64,000 bases of DNA from CAVQWT01 sp963810815 (GCA_963810815.1 CAWEPB010000007.1:186001-250000); one strand, 5' to 3'. Shown: positions 9,807-19,139, counted from the first letter of the stretch. Program-made: numbers and translations. The notes: a model not told the origin generated them from the sequence alone.

Positions 9807-11438
9807 ATGATCGACCCCGTCGTCAACTGGTTTCGCCGATTCCGCGATCCGCTGCGCAGCGCCGGCGCCGCGCAGCAGTGGATCGCCGCGCTCCCGGAGG
9901 GCGATCCCCTCGCGTTGCAGAAGGAGGCGCTGGAGCTGCTGGTCGGCTTCCCCGGGGCGCGGAAGGACGTCGGCCCGGCCCAGGTCGAGGCGCTGCTCCG
10001 GATCGACGCCAGGGTCGAGCCGGTGCTCTCCCACCTGACGCAGCAGTACACGGCCAATTACCAGAAGAGCACCGCGGTCGAGTCGCGGCTCTGGCACGCG
10101 GTGTTCGACCTGGTCAAGGCGTTCACCGCGGCGTACCAGCTGGCGCTGAAGGCCGGGTATCCGAAGGCGGAGATCAAGCGCTGGCGCGCCGTGCTGCCGT
10201 GGATCCTGGTCCGGCTCGCGTATTACAAGGCGCTCGACGGCAAGTTCCGGCTGTTCCGCTACGGCCACTGGATTCCGGCGCAGTGGCGGGAGCTGCACGA
10301 GCTCTACGAATTCGCGCGCATGCGCGGCTGGCAGCGCGAGCAGCTGGTCTTCGGCGCCGGCACGTTCGCGCGGCCGGGGGTCTGCGTCGAGCACGAGTAC
10401 CTCAAGACGCTGCTGCTGATGCGGCTCGACTCGGGCAACTTCACGCCGGACCAGGTCGAGTGGGTGGCGCGCCAGCTCGAGGACTGGTCGCCATCGCTGA
10501 CGCTGGTGCCGCCGCCGGGCGACCAGGCGTCGTTCTTCGTCGACCTGACCGGCTCGCAGGGCCTGCGCCGGCAGGAACGGGCGACCGCCGGCGGCCGCGT
10601 GCTGTTCCTCGACGCGAGCCCCGTCTACGCGCGGGTGGTCGAGCAGATGCGCTGGCTGCCCGAGCAGGATGAGGAGGTGCCGAAGCCGGGGGAGCCGCCG
10701 GCGCGCGAGCAACGCCTGCTGCTGATGCGGCTCGCCTCGCTGTTCGGCCCGGATGCGATCGCCCATGCGCCGCGCGCGGCGCGCTACGCGACCGACGCCG
10801 AGGTGCGGGTGGTCCTGGGCCTGCAGGCGCTGACCCGGGCGGTCGCCGAGATCGACCGCCTGCCGGACGCGGCGCGCACGCCCGGCGTCGCCGCGAGCTT
10901 CGACGAGGTCACGCAGATGGTGAACCCGGTCACCAACCCGGAATCGGTCGCACGCCGGATCAAGGGCACGATGTGGCGGATGCAGGATCGCAGCGACTCC
11001 GGCTGCCGGCTGACCGCACCGTCGCGCGAGGCCCCGGCGCGGCTGGGCGAACTCATCGGCATCAAGGAAGGCGACGGGTGGACGCTGGGAGTGGTGCGGC
11101 GGATGCAGCGGCACCAGGTCGACGAGGTCACGGTCGGCGTCGAGGTCGTCGCCCGGCGCCTGGTGCGGGTGCTGCTGCGGACCTGGGCGACGCCGACGGC
11201 CGCCGCGCGGACCGGCGGCGACCGCCCGTTCTTCGGGCTGTACCTGCCGGCGCATCCGGAGAACCGGCAGTCGACGCAGCGCAGCCTGATCGGCCCGGAC
11301 GACCGGTTCCTGCCCGGGGGCATGGTCGAGCTCGACACCGGCAGCGCCCGCTACCTGATCCGGTTCACCCAGACCCTCGAGCACCAGCCCGGCTGGGCCT
11401 GGTCGCTCTTCGCCGCGGTGCGCAAGCTCGCCGGCTGA
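9807..11438 (+). CDS. Conserved hypothetical protein with a PilZ-like C-terminal region
   Basis: 543-residue cytosolic protein. The first ~350 residues are mostly helical with many conserved Trp/Tyr (TAAYQLALKAGYPKAEIKRWRAVLPW, FRYGHWIPAQWRELHELYEFA). The C-terminal ~165 residues contain RRIKGTMWRMQDRSDSGCRL. The DRSDSG at 394-399 fits the DxSxxG half of the cyclic-di-GMP motif of PilZ domains, with arginines 5-15 residues before it, and VTVGVEVVARRLVRVLL follows like the PilZ end strands. I infer a PilZ-like, possibly c-di-GMP-sensing protein. The RxxxR half is not textbook, so binding is uncertain. The ATG at 9807 follows pmbA by 56 bases. Confidence 0.7.
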   Translation: MIDPVVNWFRRFRDPLRSAGAAQQWIAALPEGDPLALQKEALELLVGFPGARKDVGPAQVEALLRIDARVEPVLSHLTQQYTANYQKSTAVESRLWHAVFDLVKAFTAAYQLALKAGYPKAEIKRWRAVLPWILVRLAYYKALDGKFRLFRYGHWIPAQWRELHELYEFARMRGWQREQLVFGAGTFARPGVCVEHEYLKTLLLMRLDSGNFTPDQVEWVARQLEDWSPSLTLVPPPGDQASFFVDLTGSQGLRRQERATAGGRVLFLDASPVYARVVEQMRWLPEQDEEVPKPGEPPAREQRLLLMRLASLFGPDAIAHAPRAARYATDAEVRVVLGLQALTRAVAEIDRLPDAARTPGVAASFDEVTQMVNPVTNPESVARRIKGTMWRMQDRSDSGCRLTAPSREAPARLGELIGIKEGDGWTLGVVRRMQRHQVDEVTVGVEVVARRLVRVLLRTWATPTAAARTGGDRPFFGLYLPAHPENRQSTQRSLIGPDDRFLPGGMVELDTGSARYLIRFTQTLEHQPGWAWSLFAAVRKLAG

Positions 11439-11533
11439 ACCGAATCCGGCGGCCCCGGTCCCCGACCGGCGATTTGTCGCGCACCGCTTCGGGGCATCTT
11501 TGCGCCGGGTCAAACTCCGGCGTCGCGGCCGCC

Positions 11534-11561
11534 TGGCGACCGGTGAAAATTCGGTTAGAAT
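11534..11561 (+). promoter_or_regulatory. Candidate promoter of the TRAP binding-protein gene
   Basis: TAGAAT at 11556-11561 with a weak -35 (TGGCGA, 11534-11539) at 16 bases. It leaves a leader of about 110 bases before dctP. The remaining intergenic sequence, 11439-11533, shows nothing else that I recognise. Confidence 0.35.
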
Positions 11562-11675
11562 CGCGCGCAGACAAGCACCGGTTACGCGTTCCACCGCGCC
11601 CGCGCAGAGGCTTCAACGCTCGCCGCTTGCATCCCGCCGGCACCCCGCCGGCGATCTTCCTCGAGAGGAGTTTCC

Positions 11676-12758
11676 ATGGAACGTCGTTCCTTCCTTAAGA
11701 AAGCCGGTGTCGGCGTCGCCGCCGGTGCGATCGCGGCCCCCGCGATCGCGCAGGGCGCGCCGGCGGTGAAGTGGCGCCTCACGTCGAGCTTCCCCAAGAG
11801 CCTCGACACGATCTACGGCGGCGCGGAGGTGCTGGCCAAGCGCGTCGCCGCGATCACCGGCGGCAAGTTCCAGATCCAGGTGTTCGCCTCCGGCGAAATC
11901 GCCCCCGGCGGACAGGCGCTCGACGTCGTGCAGAACGGCACCGTCGAATGCTGCCACACCTGCTCGTACTACTACGTCGGCAAGGACCGGACGTTCGCGT
12001 TCGGCACCGCGGTCCCGTTCGGCATGAACGCCCGGCAGATGAACGCCTGGATCTACTACGGCGGCGGCCAGAAGCTGCTCGACGACTTCTACAGCGCCTA
12101 CAACATCGTCTCCTTCGCGGGCGGCAACACCGGCGTGCAGATGGGCGGCTGGTTCCGCAAGGAAATCAACACCGTCGCCGACGTCAAGGGCATCAAGATG
12201 CGCATCGCCGGTCTCGGCGGCGCGGTGTTCTCGCAGCTGGGCATGGTGACGCAGCAGATCCCCGGCTCCGACATCTACCCGGCGCTGGAAAAGGGCACGA
12301 TCGACGCCGCCGAGTGGGTCGGCCCCTACGACGACGAGAAGCTGGGCTTCTTCAAGGTCGCCAAGAACTACTACTTCCCGGGCTGGTGGGAGCCGGGCCC
12401 GGTCATCCACTTCTTCGTCAACAAGGATGCGTGGGCCAAGCTGCCGGCCGAGTACAAGGAGGCCTTCCAGGCCGCCGCGTACGAAGCCAACGTCACGATG
12501 ATGGCCGAGTACGACGACAAGAACCCGCCGGCGCTGCGCCGCCTGGTCCAGGCCGGCGTGAAGCTGAAGAGCTTCTCGCCCGAGATCATGGAAGCCGCAT
12601 ACAAGGCCGCGGTGCAGCTGTACGCCGACGAGTCGGCCAAGAACCCGGCGTTCAAGAAGATCTACGATCCGTTCCTTGTGTACCAGAAGACGCAGAACCA
12701 GTGGTTCGGCGTCGCGGAGCTGCGGATGGACCAGTTCCTGCAGCAGCACATCAAGTAA
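11676..12758 (+). CDS. dctP: TRAP transporter solute-binding protein DctP
   Basis: 360-residue periplasmic binding protein of a tripartite ATP-independent transporter. The N-terminus ERRSFLKKAGVGVAAGAIAAPAIAQ is a twin-arginine-type signal peptide, so it is probably exported folded through Tat. The mature part has the DctP-like GGKFQIQVFASGEIAPGGQALDVVQNGTVE and the KMRIAGLGGAVFSQLGMVTQQIPGSDIYPALEKGTIDAAEW arginine/ligand region. The subfamily resembles carboxylate or aromatic-acid TRAP systems, but the ligand cannot be read. A strong AGAGGAG lies at 11664-11670. The membrane partners are convergent just downstream, an unusual split layout. Confidence 0.93.
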   Translation: MERRSFLKKAGVGVAAGAIAAPAIAQGAPAVKWRLTSSFPKSLDTIYGGAEVLAKRVAAITGGKFQIQVFASGEIAPGGQALDVVQNGTVECCHTCSYYYVGKDRTFAFGTAVPFGMNARQMNAWIYYGGGQKLLDDFYSAYNIVSFAGGNTGVQMGGWFRKEINTVADVKGIKMRIAGLGGAVFSQLGMVTQQIPGSDIYPALEKGTIDAAEWVGPYDDEKLGFFKVAKNYYFPGWWEPGPVIHFFVNKDAWAKLPAEYKEAFQAAAYEANVTMMAEYDDKNPPALRRLVQAGVKLKSFSPEIMEAAYKAAVQLYADESAKNPAFKKIYDPFLVYQKTQNQWFGVAELRMDQFLQQHIK

Positions 12759-12768
12759 CGGACCAGTC

Positions 12769-12818
12769 GCACCAGCGAAAAGCCCCGCGGCATGCCGCGG
12801 GGCTTTTTTCGTTGGTGC
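12769..12818. terminator. Bidirectional intrinsic terminator between dctP and dctM
   Basis: Very long hairpin. The core stem AGCCCCGCGG (12781-12790) pairs with 12795-12804 around a CATG loop. Outer flanks 12769-12780 and 12805-12818 extend the stem to about 22 base pairs. A T run follows on the plus strand (12804-12809) and an A run precedes it, so it can stop transcription from both convergent units. Confidence 0.9.
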
Positions 12819-12923
12819 TCCTGATCGCGCGGCCGACCCGGCGGGGTCGCATCGCTCCGGCCCGGATGCGGCCCGGTCGCCGCCGCCGGGTCGACGACCC
12901 TTGATTCCTCCGGGACCTGGCGC

Positions 12924-14654
12924 CTATTTGCCCGGCTGCCCCAGCGACTTCATCAGCGCGTCGTCGTCCTGCGTAGGTGTCGGCGGCGGCGGCGGTGCGG
13001 CGGCGCCGCCGTTCCCGGACTTGCCGGCGTCGTCCTGCAGCATCTGCTGGATGTCGATGACCGGGGCGTTGCTGTCGGCCCCGGCGTCGGGCTTGTCGTA
13101 GCTCACCAGCGCCGGGAACATGATGATCAGCGCGACCATGATCATCTGGATCACGACGAAGGGGATCGCCCCCCAGTAGATCTGCCCGGTCGTGACCGGG
13201 TCGGTCATCTTGCCGCTGTGCAGGTCCTTGTACGGCTGGGTGGGCGCCACCGACCGCAGGTAGAACAGCGCGAAGCCGAACGGCGGGTGCATGAACGACG
13301 TCTGCATGTTGACGGCCAGCAGGATGCCGAACCAGATGAGATCGATGCCGAGCTTCTCGGCCACCGGGCCGAGCAGCGGCACGATGATGAACGACAGCTC
13401 GAAGAAGTCGAGGAAGAACGCCAGCACGAACACCAGGATGTTGACGACGATCAGGAAGCCGACCTGGCCGCCCGGCAGGTCGGAGAGCAGGTGCTCGACC
13501 CACTTGTGACCGTCGACGCCGTAGAACGTCAGGCTGAAGATCCGCGCGCCGACCAGGATGAACACGACGAACGTCGTCAGCTTGGCCGTGCTGTCCATCG
13601 CCTGCTTCAGCAGCGACCAGGACAGACGCCTGCGCACCAGCGCCATGATGACCGCGCCGGTGGCGCCCATCGCCCCGCCTTCCGTCGGCGTCGCGACGCC
13701 GAGGAAGATCGTTCCCAGCACCAGGAAGATCAGCGCCAGCGGCGGGATCAGCACGAAGGTCACCTTCTGCGCCATCCCCGACAGCAGGTTGAGCTTGAAC
13801 ACCCGGCTGATCATCGCCAGCACGAAGGCGACGCCGATGCCGACCAGCATGGTGACGACGATCTTCTCGTCGAGCGCACGGTCGGGGGCCATGGCGAACT
13901 GCTCGTACGCCATGGCCGCGGCGACCGAGATCACGGCCAGCACCAGCAGCGAGGTGCCGCCCATCTTGCCGCTCGGCTCGCGGAAGACGCGCGCTTCCGG
14001 CGGCAGCGCCGGTGCCCACTTCGGCTTGAACACCGTGCAGCCAAGCACATAGAGAAAGTAGATTGACGAAAGCACGAACCCGGGCACGAACGCGCCCTTG
14101 TACATGTCGCCGACCGACTTGCCGAGCTGGTCGGCCATGATGATCAGCACCAGCGACGGCGGGATGATCTGCGCCAGCGTGCCGGACGCCGCGATCACGC
14201 CCGACGCGAGCCGCCGGTCGTACCCGTAGCGCAGCATGATCGGCAGCGAGATCAGGCCCATCGAGATCACCGACGCGGCGACGACGCCGGTCGTGGCGGC
14301 CAGCATCGCGCCGACGAGGATCACCGCGTACGCCAGGCCGCCGCGGACCGGGCCGAAGAGCTGGCCGATGGTGTCGAGCAGGTCCTCGGCCATCCCCGAT
14401 CGCTCGAGTATCAGCCCCATGAAAGTGAAGAAGGGGATCGCGAGCAGCGTGTCGTTGTTCATGATGCCGCCGAAGATCCGCTCCGGCAGCGCCTGGAAGA
14501 ACGTCGGCTGGAAGAGCCCCAGCTCGATGCCGAGCCAGCCGAAGATGATGCCGTTGGCGGCGAGCGAGAAGGCGACGGGGAAGCCCAGCAGCAGGAAGAA
14601 CACCAGCGACGCGAAGATGACCGGCGCCATGTTGGCGATGAGGAACTCGGTCAT
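12924..14654 (-). CDS. dctM: TRAP transporter large membrane subunit DctM
   Basis: 576-residue polytopic inner-membrane protein, the transport subunit of the TRAP system. Hydrophobic segments run throughout, with the DctM blocks NDTLLAIPFFTFMGLILERSGMAEDLLDTI, the GALLAATTGVVAASV-like loop, SGTLAQIIPPSLVLIIMADQ and IWFGILLAVNMQTSFMHPPFGFALFYLRSV. It is longer than the usual ~430 residues because of a central hydrophilic/helical insert and a Pro-rich acidic tail (PPPPPTPTQDDDALMKSLGQ). This size is typical of the large DctM subtype. Its ATG at 14654 overlaps the dctQ stop in ATGA, indicating translational coupling. Confidence 0.94.
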   Translation of the reverse strand: MTEFLIANMAPVIFASLVFFLLLGFPVAFSLAANGIIFGWLGIELGLFQPTFFQALPERIFGGIMNNDTLLAIPFFTFMGLILERSGMAEDLLDTIGQLFGPVRGGLAYAVILVGAMLAATTGVVAASVISMGLISLPIMLRYGYDRRLASGVIAASGTLAQIIPPSLVLIIMADQLGKSVGDMYKGAFVPGFVLSSIYFLYVLGCTVFKPKWAPALPPEARVFREPSGKMGGTSLLVLAVISVAAAMAYEQFAMAPDRALDEKIVVTMLVGIGVAFVLAMISRVFKLNLLSGMAQKVTFVLIPPLALIFLVLGTIFLGVATPTEGGAMGATGAVIMALVRRRLSWSLLKQAMDSTAKLTTFVVFILVGARIFSLTFYGVDGHKWVEHLLSDLPGGQVGFLIVVNILVFVLAFFLDFFELSFIIVPLLGPVAEKLGIDLIWFGILLAVNMQTSFMHPPFGFALFYLRSVAPTQPYKDLHSGKMTDPVTTGQIYWGAIPFVVIQMIMVALIIMFPALVSYDKPDAGADSNAPVIDIQQMLQDDAGKSGNGGAAAPPPPPTPTQDDDALMKSLGQPGK

Positions 14655-15301
14655 TTGCGCGCCCCTTGCTTGTTGTCGATCATTTCGGCGCTCGCCTCGA
14701 CGGCGTCGACGACCTCCTCGGCGACCTGGCGCTTCCTGATTTCCTCGGCCAGCAGCTCCTCGGCGGTCGGGCCCTTGTGCTTGTCGAGCACGTTCGGTCC
14801 GCGCCCGGTCAGGAATGCGATCCGCTTGACCAGCTCCGAGAGCCCCTGCAGCAGCAGGAAGAAGAATCCGACCGGCAGCATCAGGCGCACCGGCCAGCGG
14901 ATCAGCCCGCCGGGATTGGGCGACGTCTCGCCGCTGACCCACGCATTGGTGAAAACGTGCCAGGACAGGTACATGGTGAGCAGGACCATCGGCAGCAGGA
15001 ACCCAATGATGCCGAAGACGTCGATCCAGTTCTGCGCGCGCTCCGACAGCCGCCCGGCGATCACGTCGATGCGGATGTGCTCGTTCTTCTTCAGCACGTA
15101 CCCGGCGCAGAGGAGGAAGACGGCCGAGAAGAGGTACCACTGGATTTCCAGAAGGCCGTTGGAGCTCCAGTCGAAGGCGTAGCGGAATACCGCGTTGCCG
15201 GCGCTGATGAGGACGACGATGAGGATGAGCCAGGTGGTCGTCTTGCCGACGGCCTCGTTGATCCAGTCGACCGTACGCGAAAAGGCAAGCAGGGCGTTCA
15301 C
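14651..15301 (-). CDS. dctQ: TRAP transporter small membrane subunit DctQ
   Basis: 216-residue small TRAP subunit with four hydrophobic segments. DctQ-like residues include NEAVGKTTTWLILIVVLISAGNAVFRYAF at the start and the LLEIQWYLFSAVFLLCAGYVLKKNEHIRIDVI block. The charged C-terminal tail of about 50 residues is lysine/glutamate rich. It is first in a two-gene unit with dctM and divergent from glyA across about 250 bases of promoter region. Confidence 0.92.
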   Translation of the reverse strand: MNALLAFSRTVDWINEAVGKTTTWLILIVVLISAGNAVFRYAFDWSSNGLLEIQWYLFSAVFLLCAGYVLKKNEHIRIDVIAGRLSERAQNWIDVFGIIGFLLPMVLLTMYLSWHVFTNAWVSGETSPNPGGLIRWPVRLMLPVGFFFLLLQGLSELVKRIAFLTGRGPNVLDKHKGPTAEELLAEEIRKRQVAEEVVDAVEASAEMIDNKQGARK

Positions 15302-15495
15302 GATTCCTCCGTAAGGATCGGCTGCGGCGGTGGCGACGACGGCGCGCGGGGCGGGCTGGGGGACCCGTCGTTCGTTGTGTGCTGCATCCCGCGGTGTCGG
15401 CGCGATTATAAGGGGGTTTTGCCTGCGGCCGCGAGCGGCGAATGGTTCGCGCGCCGGGGGTGGAGCCGTGGCCGGGGGCGCGGCGCCCCGGATGC

Positions 15496-15501
15496 TAGAA
15501 T
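15496..15501 (+). promoter_or_regulatory. TAGAAT -10-like element before glyA
   Basis: TAGAAT about 50 bases before the glyA ATG, without a good -35. The 252-base gap between dctQ and glyA must contain two divergent promoters. The AT-rich ATTATAAGG near 15403-15411 is the only other promoter-like word in it. Confidence 0.3.
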
Positions 15502-15553
15502 CCGTCGTTGCGCGCGCCGTCGCGCCCGATCGCCACCCCTACCGTTACCCGCC

Positions 15554-16801
15554 ATGTTCCATCGCTCGCTGACCCTCGCCCAGTCCGACCCCGACCTCTG
15601 GGCGGCCATCGCCGCCGAGACGCGCCGCCAGGAAGCCCATATCGAGCTCATCGCCTCGGAGAACTACGCCAGCCCTGCGGTGATGGCGGCGCAGGGCTCG
15701 CAGCTCACCAACAAGTACGCCGAGGGCTACCCGGGCAAGCGCTACTACGGCGGCTGCGAGCACGTCGACGTCGCCGAGACGATCGCGCTCGAGCGGGTGA
15801 AGAAGCTGTTCCACGCCGAGGCGGCGAACGTCCAGCCCCATTCCGGTGCGCAGGCGAACCAGGCGGTGTTCTTCGCCGCGCTGCAGCCGGGCGACACCAT
15901 CCTCGGGATGAGCCTGCCGCACGGCGGCCACCTGACCCACGGGTCGCCGGTCAACATGAGCGGCAAGTGGTTCAAGGTCGTCGCCTACGGCCTGCACCCG
16001 GAGACCGAGCTCATCGACTACGACGCCGCCGAGCGGCTGGCGCACGAGCACCGGCCGAAGCTGATCGTCGCGGGCGCGTCGGCGTACTCGCGCGTCATCG
16101 ACTGGAAGCGCTTCCGCGCGATCGCCGACGCGGTCGGCGCCAAGCTGATGGTCGACATGGCGCACTACGCGGGGCTGGTCGCCGCGGGCGTCTATCCGTC
16201 GCCGGTCGGCATCGCCCAGTTCGTCACCAGCACGACGCACAAGACGCTGCGGGGGCCGCGCGGCGGCATCATCCTGACCGACGCCGAGCACGAGAAGGCG
16301 ATCAACTCGGCGGTGTTCCCGGGCCTGCAGGGCGGCCCGCTGATGCACGTGATCGCGGCGAAGGCCGTGGCATTCGGCGAGGCGCTGCACAAGGACTTCC
16401 GCCGCTACCAGGAGCAGGTGCTCGAGAACGCGCGGGTGCTGGCCAAGGTCCTGCAGGAGCGCGACCTGCGCATCGTGTCGGGCGGCACCGATTCGCACCT
16501 GTTCCTGGTCGACCTGCGCGCCAAGAAGATCACCGGCAAGGACGCCGAGGCGGCGCTGTCGCAGGCGCACATCACGGTGAACAAGAACTCGATTCCCAAC
16601 GATCCGGAAAAGCCCTTCGTCACCTCGGGCATCCGCATCGGCAGCCCGGCGATCACGACCCGCGGCTTCACCGAGATCGAGAGCGAGGAACTCGGCCACC
16701 TGATCGCCGACATCCTCGACGCGCCGGGCGACGCGACGACGGTCGCGCGGGTCAGCGCCGGCGTCGCCGCACTGACGGCGAAGTTCCCGGTCTACGGCTG
16801 A
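15554..16801 (+). CDS. glyA: Serine hydroxymethyltransferase
   Basis: PLP enzyme that converts serine and tetrahydrofolate to glycine and methylene-tetrahydrofolate. 415 residues, with the classical IELIASENYAS start, KYAEGYPGKRYYGGCE, the folate/PLP region VQPHSGAQANQAVF, and the PLP lysine in STTHKTLRGPRGG (K230). The C-terminal GIRIGSPAITTRGF is intact. The ATG at 15554 is placed directly before the conserved N-terminal helix. nrdR follows 47 bases after the stop. Confidence 0.98.
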   Translation: MFHRSLTLAQSDPDLWAAIAAETRRQEAHIELIASENYASPAVMAAQGSQLTNKYAEGYPGKRYYGGCEHVDVAETIALERVKKLFHAEAANVQPHSGAQANQAVFFAALQPGDTILGMSLPHGGHLTHGSPVNMSGKWFKVVAYGLHPETELIDYDAAERLAHEHRPKLIVAGASAYSRVIDWKRFRAIADAVGAKLMVDMAHYAGLVAAGVYPSPVGIAQFVTSTTHKTLRGPRGGIILTDAEHEKAINSAVFPGLQGGPLMHVIAAKAVAFGEALHKDFRRYQEQVLENARVLAKVLQERDLRIVSGGTDSHLFLVDLRAKKITGKDAEAALSQAHITVNKNSIPNDPEKPFVTSGIRIGSPAITTRGFTEIESEELGHLIADILDAPGDATTVARVSAGVAALTAKFPVYG

Positions 16802-16848
16802 CGGCCGACGACGAGCACAGGCGACGACATGGCGTCGGGTCCAAGGCG

Positions 16849-17322
16849 ATGAAGTGCCCGTTCTGCGGCAGCCTCGACACCCAGGTGGTCGATTCGCGCG
16901 TCTCCGAACCCGGCGACTCGATTCGCCGGCGCCGGCGCTGCACGGCGTGCCAGAAGCGCTTCACCACCTACGAGACGGTCGAGCTGCGGCTGCCGCAGGT
17001 GGTCAAGACCAACGGCACGCGCTCCGATTTCGACGTCGCCAAGCTTCGCAACGGCTTCCAGCGCGCGCTGCACAAGCGCCCGGTGCCGACCGAGTTCGTC
17101 GACCAGGCGATCGATCGCATCGTCGGCCACGTGCTGTCGCTCGGCGAGCGGGAAATCGCCTCGCGGCAGATCGGCGAGATGGTGATGCAGGAGCTCTACA
17201 AGCTCGACAAGGTCGCCTACATCCGCTTCGCGTCGGTGTACCGCTCGTTCCAGGACGTCTCCGATTTCCGCGACGCGCTGAAGGAAGTCGAGACGCCGGG
17301 CAAGCGCCCGCGCCGCCCCTGA
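16849..17322 (+). CDS. nrdR: Transcriptional repressor NrdR
   Basis: 157-residue ATP-cone regulator that represses ribonucleotide reductase genes. It starts with the zinc ribbon MKCPFCG at residues 1-7 and RRRRRCTACQKRFTTYE near 26-42, with cysteines 3, 6, 31 and 34. The ATP-cone domain covers about 49-139 (VVKTNGTRSDFDVAKLRNGF and VAYIRFASVYRSFQDVSDF). The glyA-nrdR-ribD order is common in betaproteobacteria. Confidence 0.97.
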   Translation: MKCPFCGSLDTQVVDSRVSEPGDSIRRRRRCTACQKRFTTYETVELRLPQVVKTNGTRSDFDVAKLRNGFQRALHKRPVPTEFVDQAIDRIVGHVLSLGEREIASRQIGEMVMQELYKLDKVAYIRFASVYRSFQDVSDFRDALKEVETPGKRPRRP

Positions 17323-17412
17323 GCGCGGCCGTGGTGCGGTCGGCGTCGCGGATCACGGACTGACGGCGTTGCGACCGCGCGCCGAACGCGCTCCACCACA
17401 CTTCGGCCCGCC

Positions 17413-18522
17413 ATGACCGCCACCGCCCCGTTCACCGCGGCCGACGAGACGTTGATGCGCCGGGCGCTGCTGCTGGCCGCCCGCGGCCTGCGCACGACCA
17501 CCCCCAATCCACGCGTCGGCTGCGTGCTGGCCAGCGGCGGCGAGATCATCGGCGAGGGCTGGCACGAGGTCGCCGGCGGCCCGCACGCCGAGGCCGCGGC
17601 GCTGGCCGACGCGCAGGCGCGCGGACGCGACCCGCGTGGCGCGACCGCCTACGTGACGCTGGAGCCCTGCAACCACCAGGGCCGCACCCCGCCCTGCTCG
17701 AGGGCGCTGGTCGACGCCGGCGTCGCGCGCGTCGTCGCGGCGATGGCCGACCCCGATCCGGTCGCGGCGCAGGGCGCGGCGACGCTGCGCGCCGCCGGGA
17801 TCGAGGTCGACCTCGGGCTGCTCGAGTCGGAGGCGCGCGAGCTCAACGTCGGCTGGATCTCGCGCGTCACCCGGGGCCGGCCCTGGGTGCGCCTCAAGGC
17901 GGCCGTGTCGCTCGACGGTCGCACCGCGCTGGCGAACGGCACCAGCCAGTGGATCACCGGCGAGGCCGCGCGCGCCGACGGTCACGCCTGGCGGGCGCGT
18001 GCCTGCGCGGTGCTCACCGGCATCGGCACGGTGCGCGACGACGACCCGGAGCTGACGGTCCGCGCGATCGCGACGACGCGCCAGCCGCGGCGGGTCGTCG
18101 TCGACCGGCACGGCGAGACGCCGCCGACGGCGAAGGTGCTGGCCGGCCCGGGGGCGCTGCTGGTGACCGCCGGCGCGCGCAACCCGGACTGGCCGCCGAT
18201 GACCGAGGTGCTGGCGCTGCCGGACGGTGCCGGGCGCGTCGACCTCGCCGCACTGATGGCGGCGCTGGCGCACGCCGGCTGCAACGAGGTGCACGTCGAG
18301 GCGGGCGCGAGGCTCAACGGCGCGCTGATCGCCGCCGGCCTGGTCGACGAGTTCCTGGTCTACGTCGCGCCGTCGCTGCTGGGCGACCCGGCGCGCGGCA
18401 TCGCGACCTTCGCCGACGGGCTCGTGTCGCTCGACCGGCGCGTGCGGCTGGACTTCACCGGCGTCGAGCGCATCGGCGCCGACCTGCGGATACTGGCGCG
18501 CGTGCGCCGCGAGGAGGGCTGA
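17413..18522 (+). CDS. ribD: Bifunctional riboflavin deaminase/reductase RibD
   Basis: Catalyses the deamination and reduction steps of riboflavin synthesis. The deaminase half has the zinc site HAEAAAL (H58, E60) and PCNHQGRTPPC (C86, C95). The reductase half starts near WVRLKAAVSLDGRTAL (residues 157-172) and contains EVHVEAGARLNGALIAAGLVDEFLVYVAP. 369 residues is the normal length. The stop overlaps the ribE start by one base (TGATG), so the two are translationally coupled. Confidence 0.97.
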   Translation: MTATAPFTAADETLMRRALLLAARGLRTTTPNPRVGCVLASGGEIIGEGWHEVAGGPHAEAAALADAQARGRDPRGATAYVTLEPCNHQGRTPPCSRALVDAGVARVVAAMADPDPVAAQGAATLRAAGIEVDLGLLESEARELNVGWISRVTRGRPWVRLKAAVSLDGRTALANGTSQWITGEAARADGHAWRARACAVLTGIGTVRDDDPELTVRAIATTRQPRRVVVDRHGETPPTAKVLAGPGALLVTAGARNPDWPPMTEVLALPDGAGRVDLAALMAALAHAGCNEVHVEAGARLNGALIAAGLVDEFLVYVAPSLLGDPARGIATFADGLVSLDRRVRLDFTGVERIGADLRILARVRREEG

Positions 18523-19139
18523 TGTTCACGGGCATCGTGCAGGCGGTCGGGAGGATCGTGGCGGCGGGGCCGGGGCCCGCGGCGACGCGCCTCGTCGTCG
18601 ACCCGGGGGCGCTGCCGACCGGCGACGTGGTGATCGGCGACAGCATCGCGGTCAACGGCTGCTGCCTGACGGTGGTCGCGCTGGCGCCGGCAGACGACGC
18701 GCGCCGCCTGGAATTCGACGTGTCGGCCGAGACGCTCGCCTGCACGGTCGGGCTGGACGGCCCCGGCGAGGTCAATCTGGAAAAGGCGCTGCGGCTCGCC
18801 GACCGGCTGGGCGGGCACCTGATGACGGGCCACGTCGACGGCGTCGGCGCCGTCGCCGCCTTCGCCGCGGTCGACGGACCGGCCGGCGCCGACGGCAGCT
18901 GGCGGCTCGCGATCGATGCACCGGCGCCGCTGGCCCGCTTCATCGCCGCCAAGGGCTCGATCGCCGTGCAGGGCGTCAGCCTGACCGTCAACGGCGTCGA
19001 GGGACCGCGTTTTCACGTCAACCTGATCCCGCATACACTCGAGGCGACGACCCTGCGCGCGCTGGCGCCCGGCGCGCGCGTCAACCTCGAGATAGATCTG
19101 GTCGCGCGGTACGTCGCGCGGCTGCACGAGCAGGGCTGA
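18522..19139 (+). CDS. ribE: Riboflavin synthase alpha subunit
   Basis: 205-residue enzyme that dismutates two 6,7-dimethyl-8-ribityllumazine molecules to riboflavin. It shows the two lumazine-binding repeats, each beginning with a short MFTGIVQ-like or LMTGHVDG-like strand: MFTGIVQAVGRI at the start, VNGCCLTVV in the middle, LGGHLMTGHVDGVG at about 103 and VQGVSLTVNGV later. The gene is fused by a one-base overlap to ribD. ribB(X) and ribH lie in a separate block at 47.6-49.2 kb. Confidence 0.97.
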   Translation: MFTGIVQAVGRIVAAGPGPAATRLVVDPGALPTGDVVIGDSIAVNGCCLTVVALAPADDARRLEFDVSAETLACTVGLDGPGEVNLEKALRLADRLGGHLMTGHVDGVGAVAAFAAVDGPAGADGSWRLAIDAPAPLARFIAAKGSIAVQGVSLTVNGVEGPRFHVNLIPHTLEATTLRALAPGARVNLEIDLVARYVARLHEQG

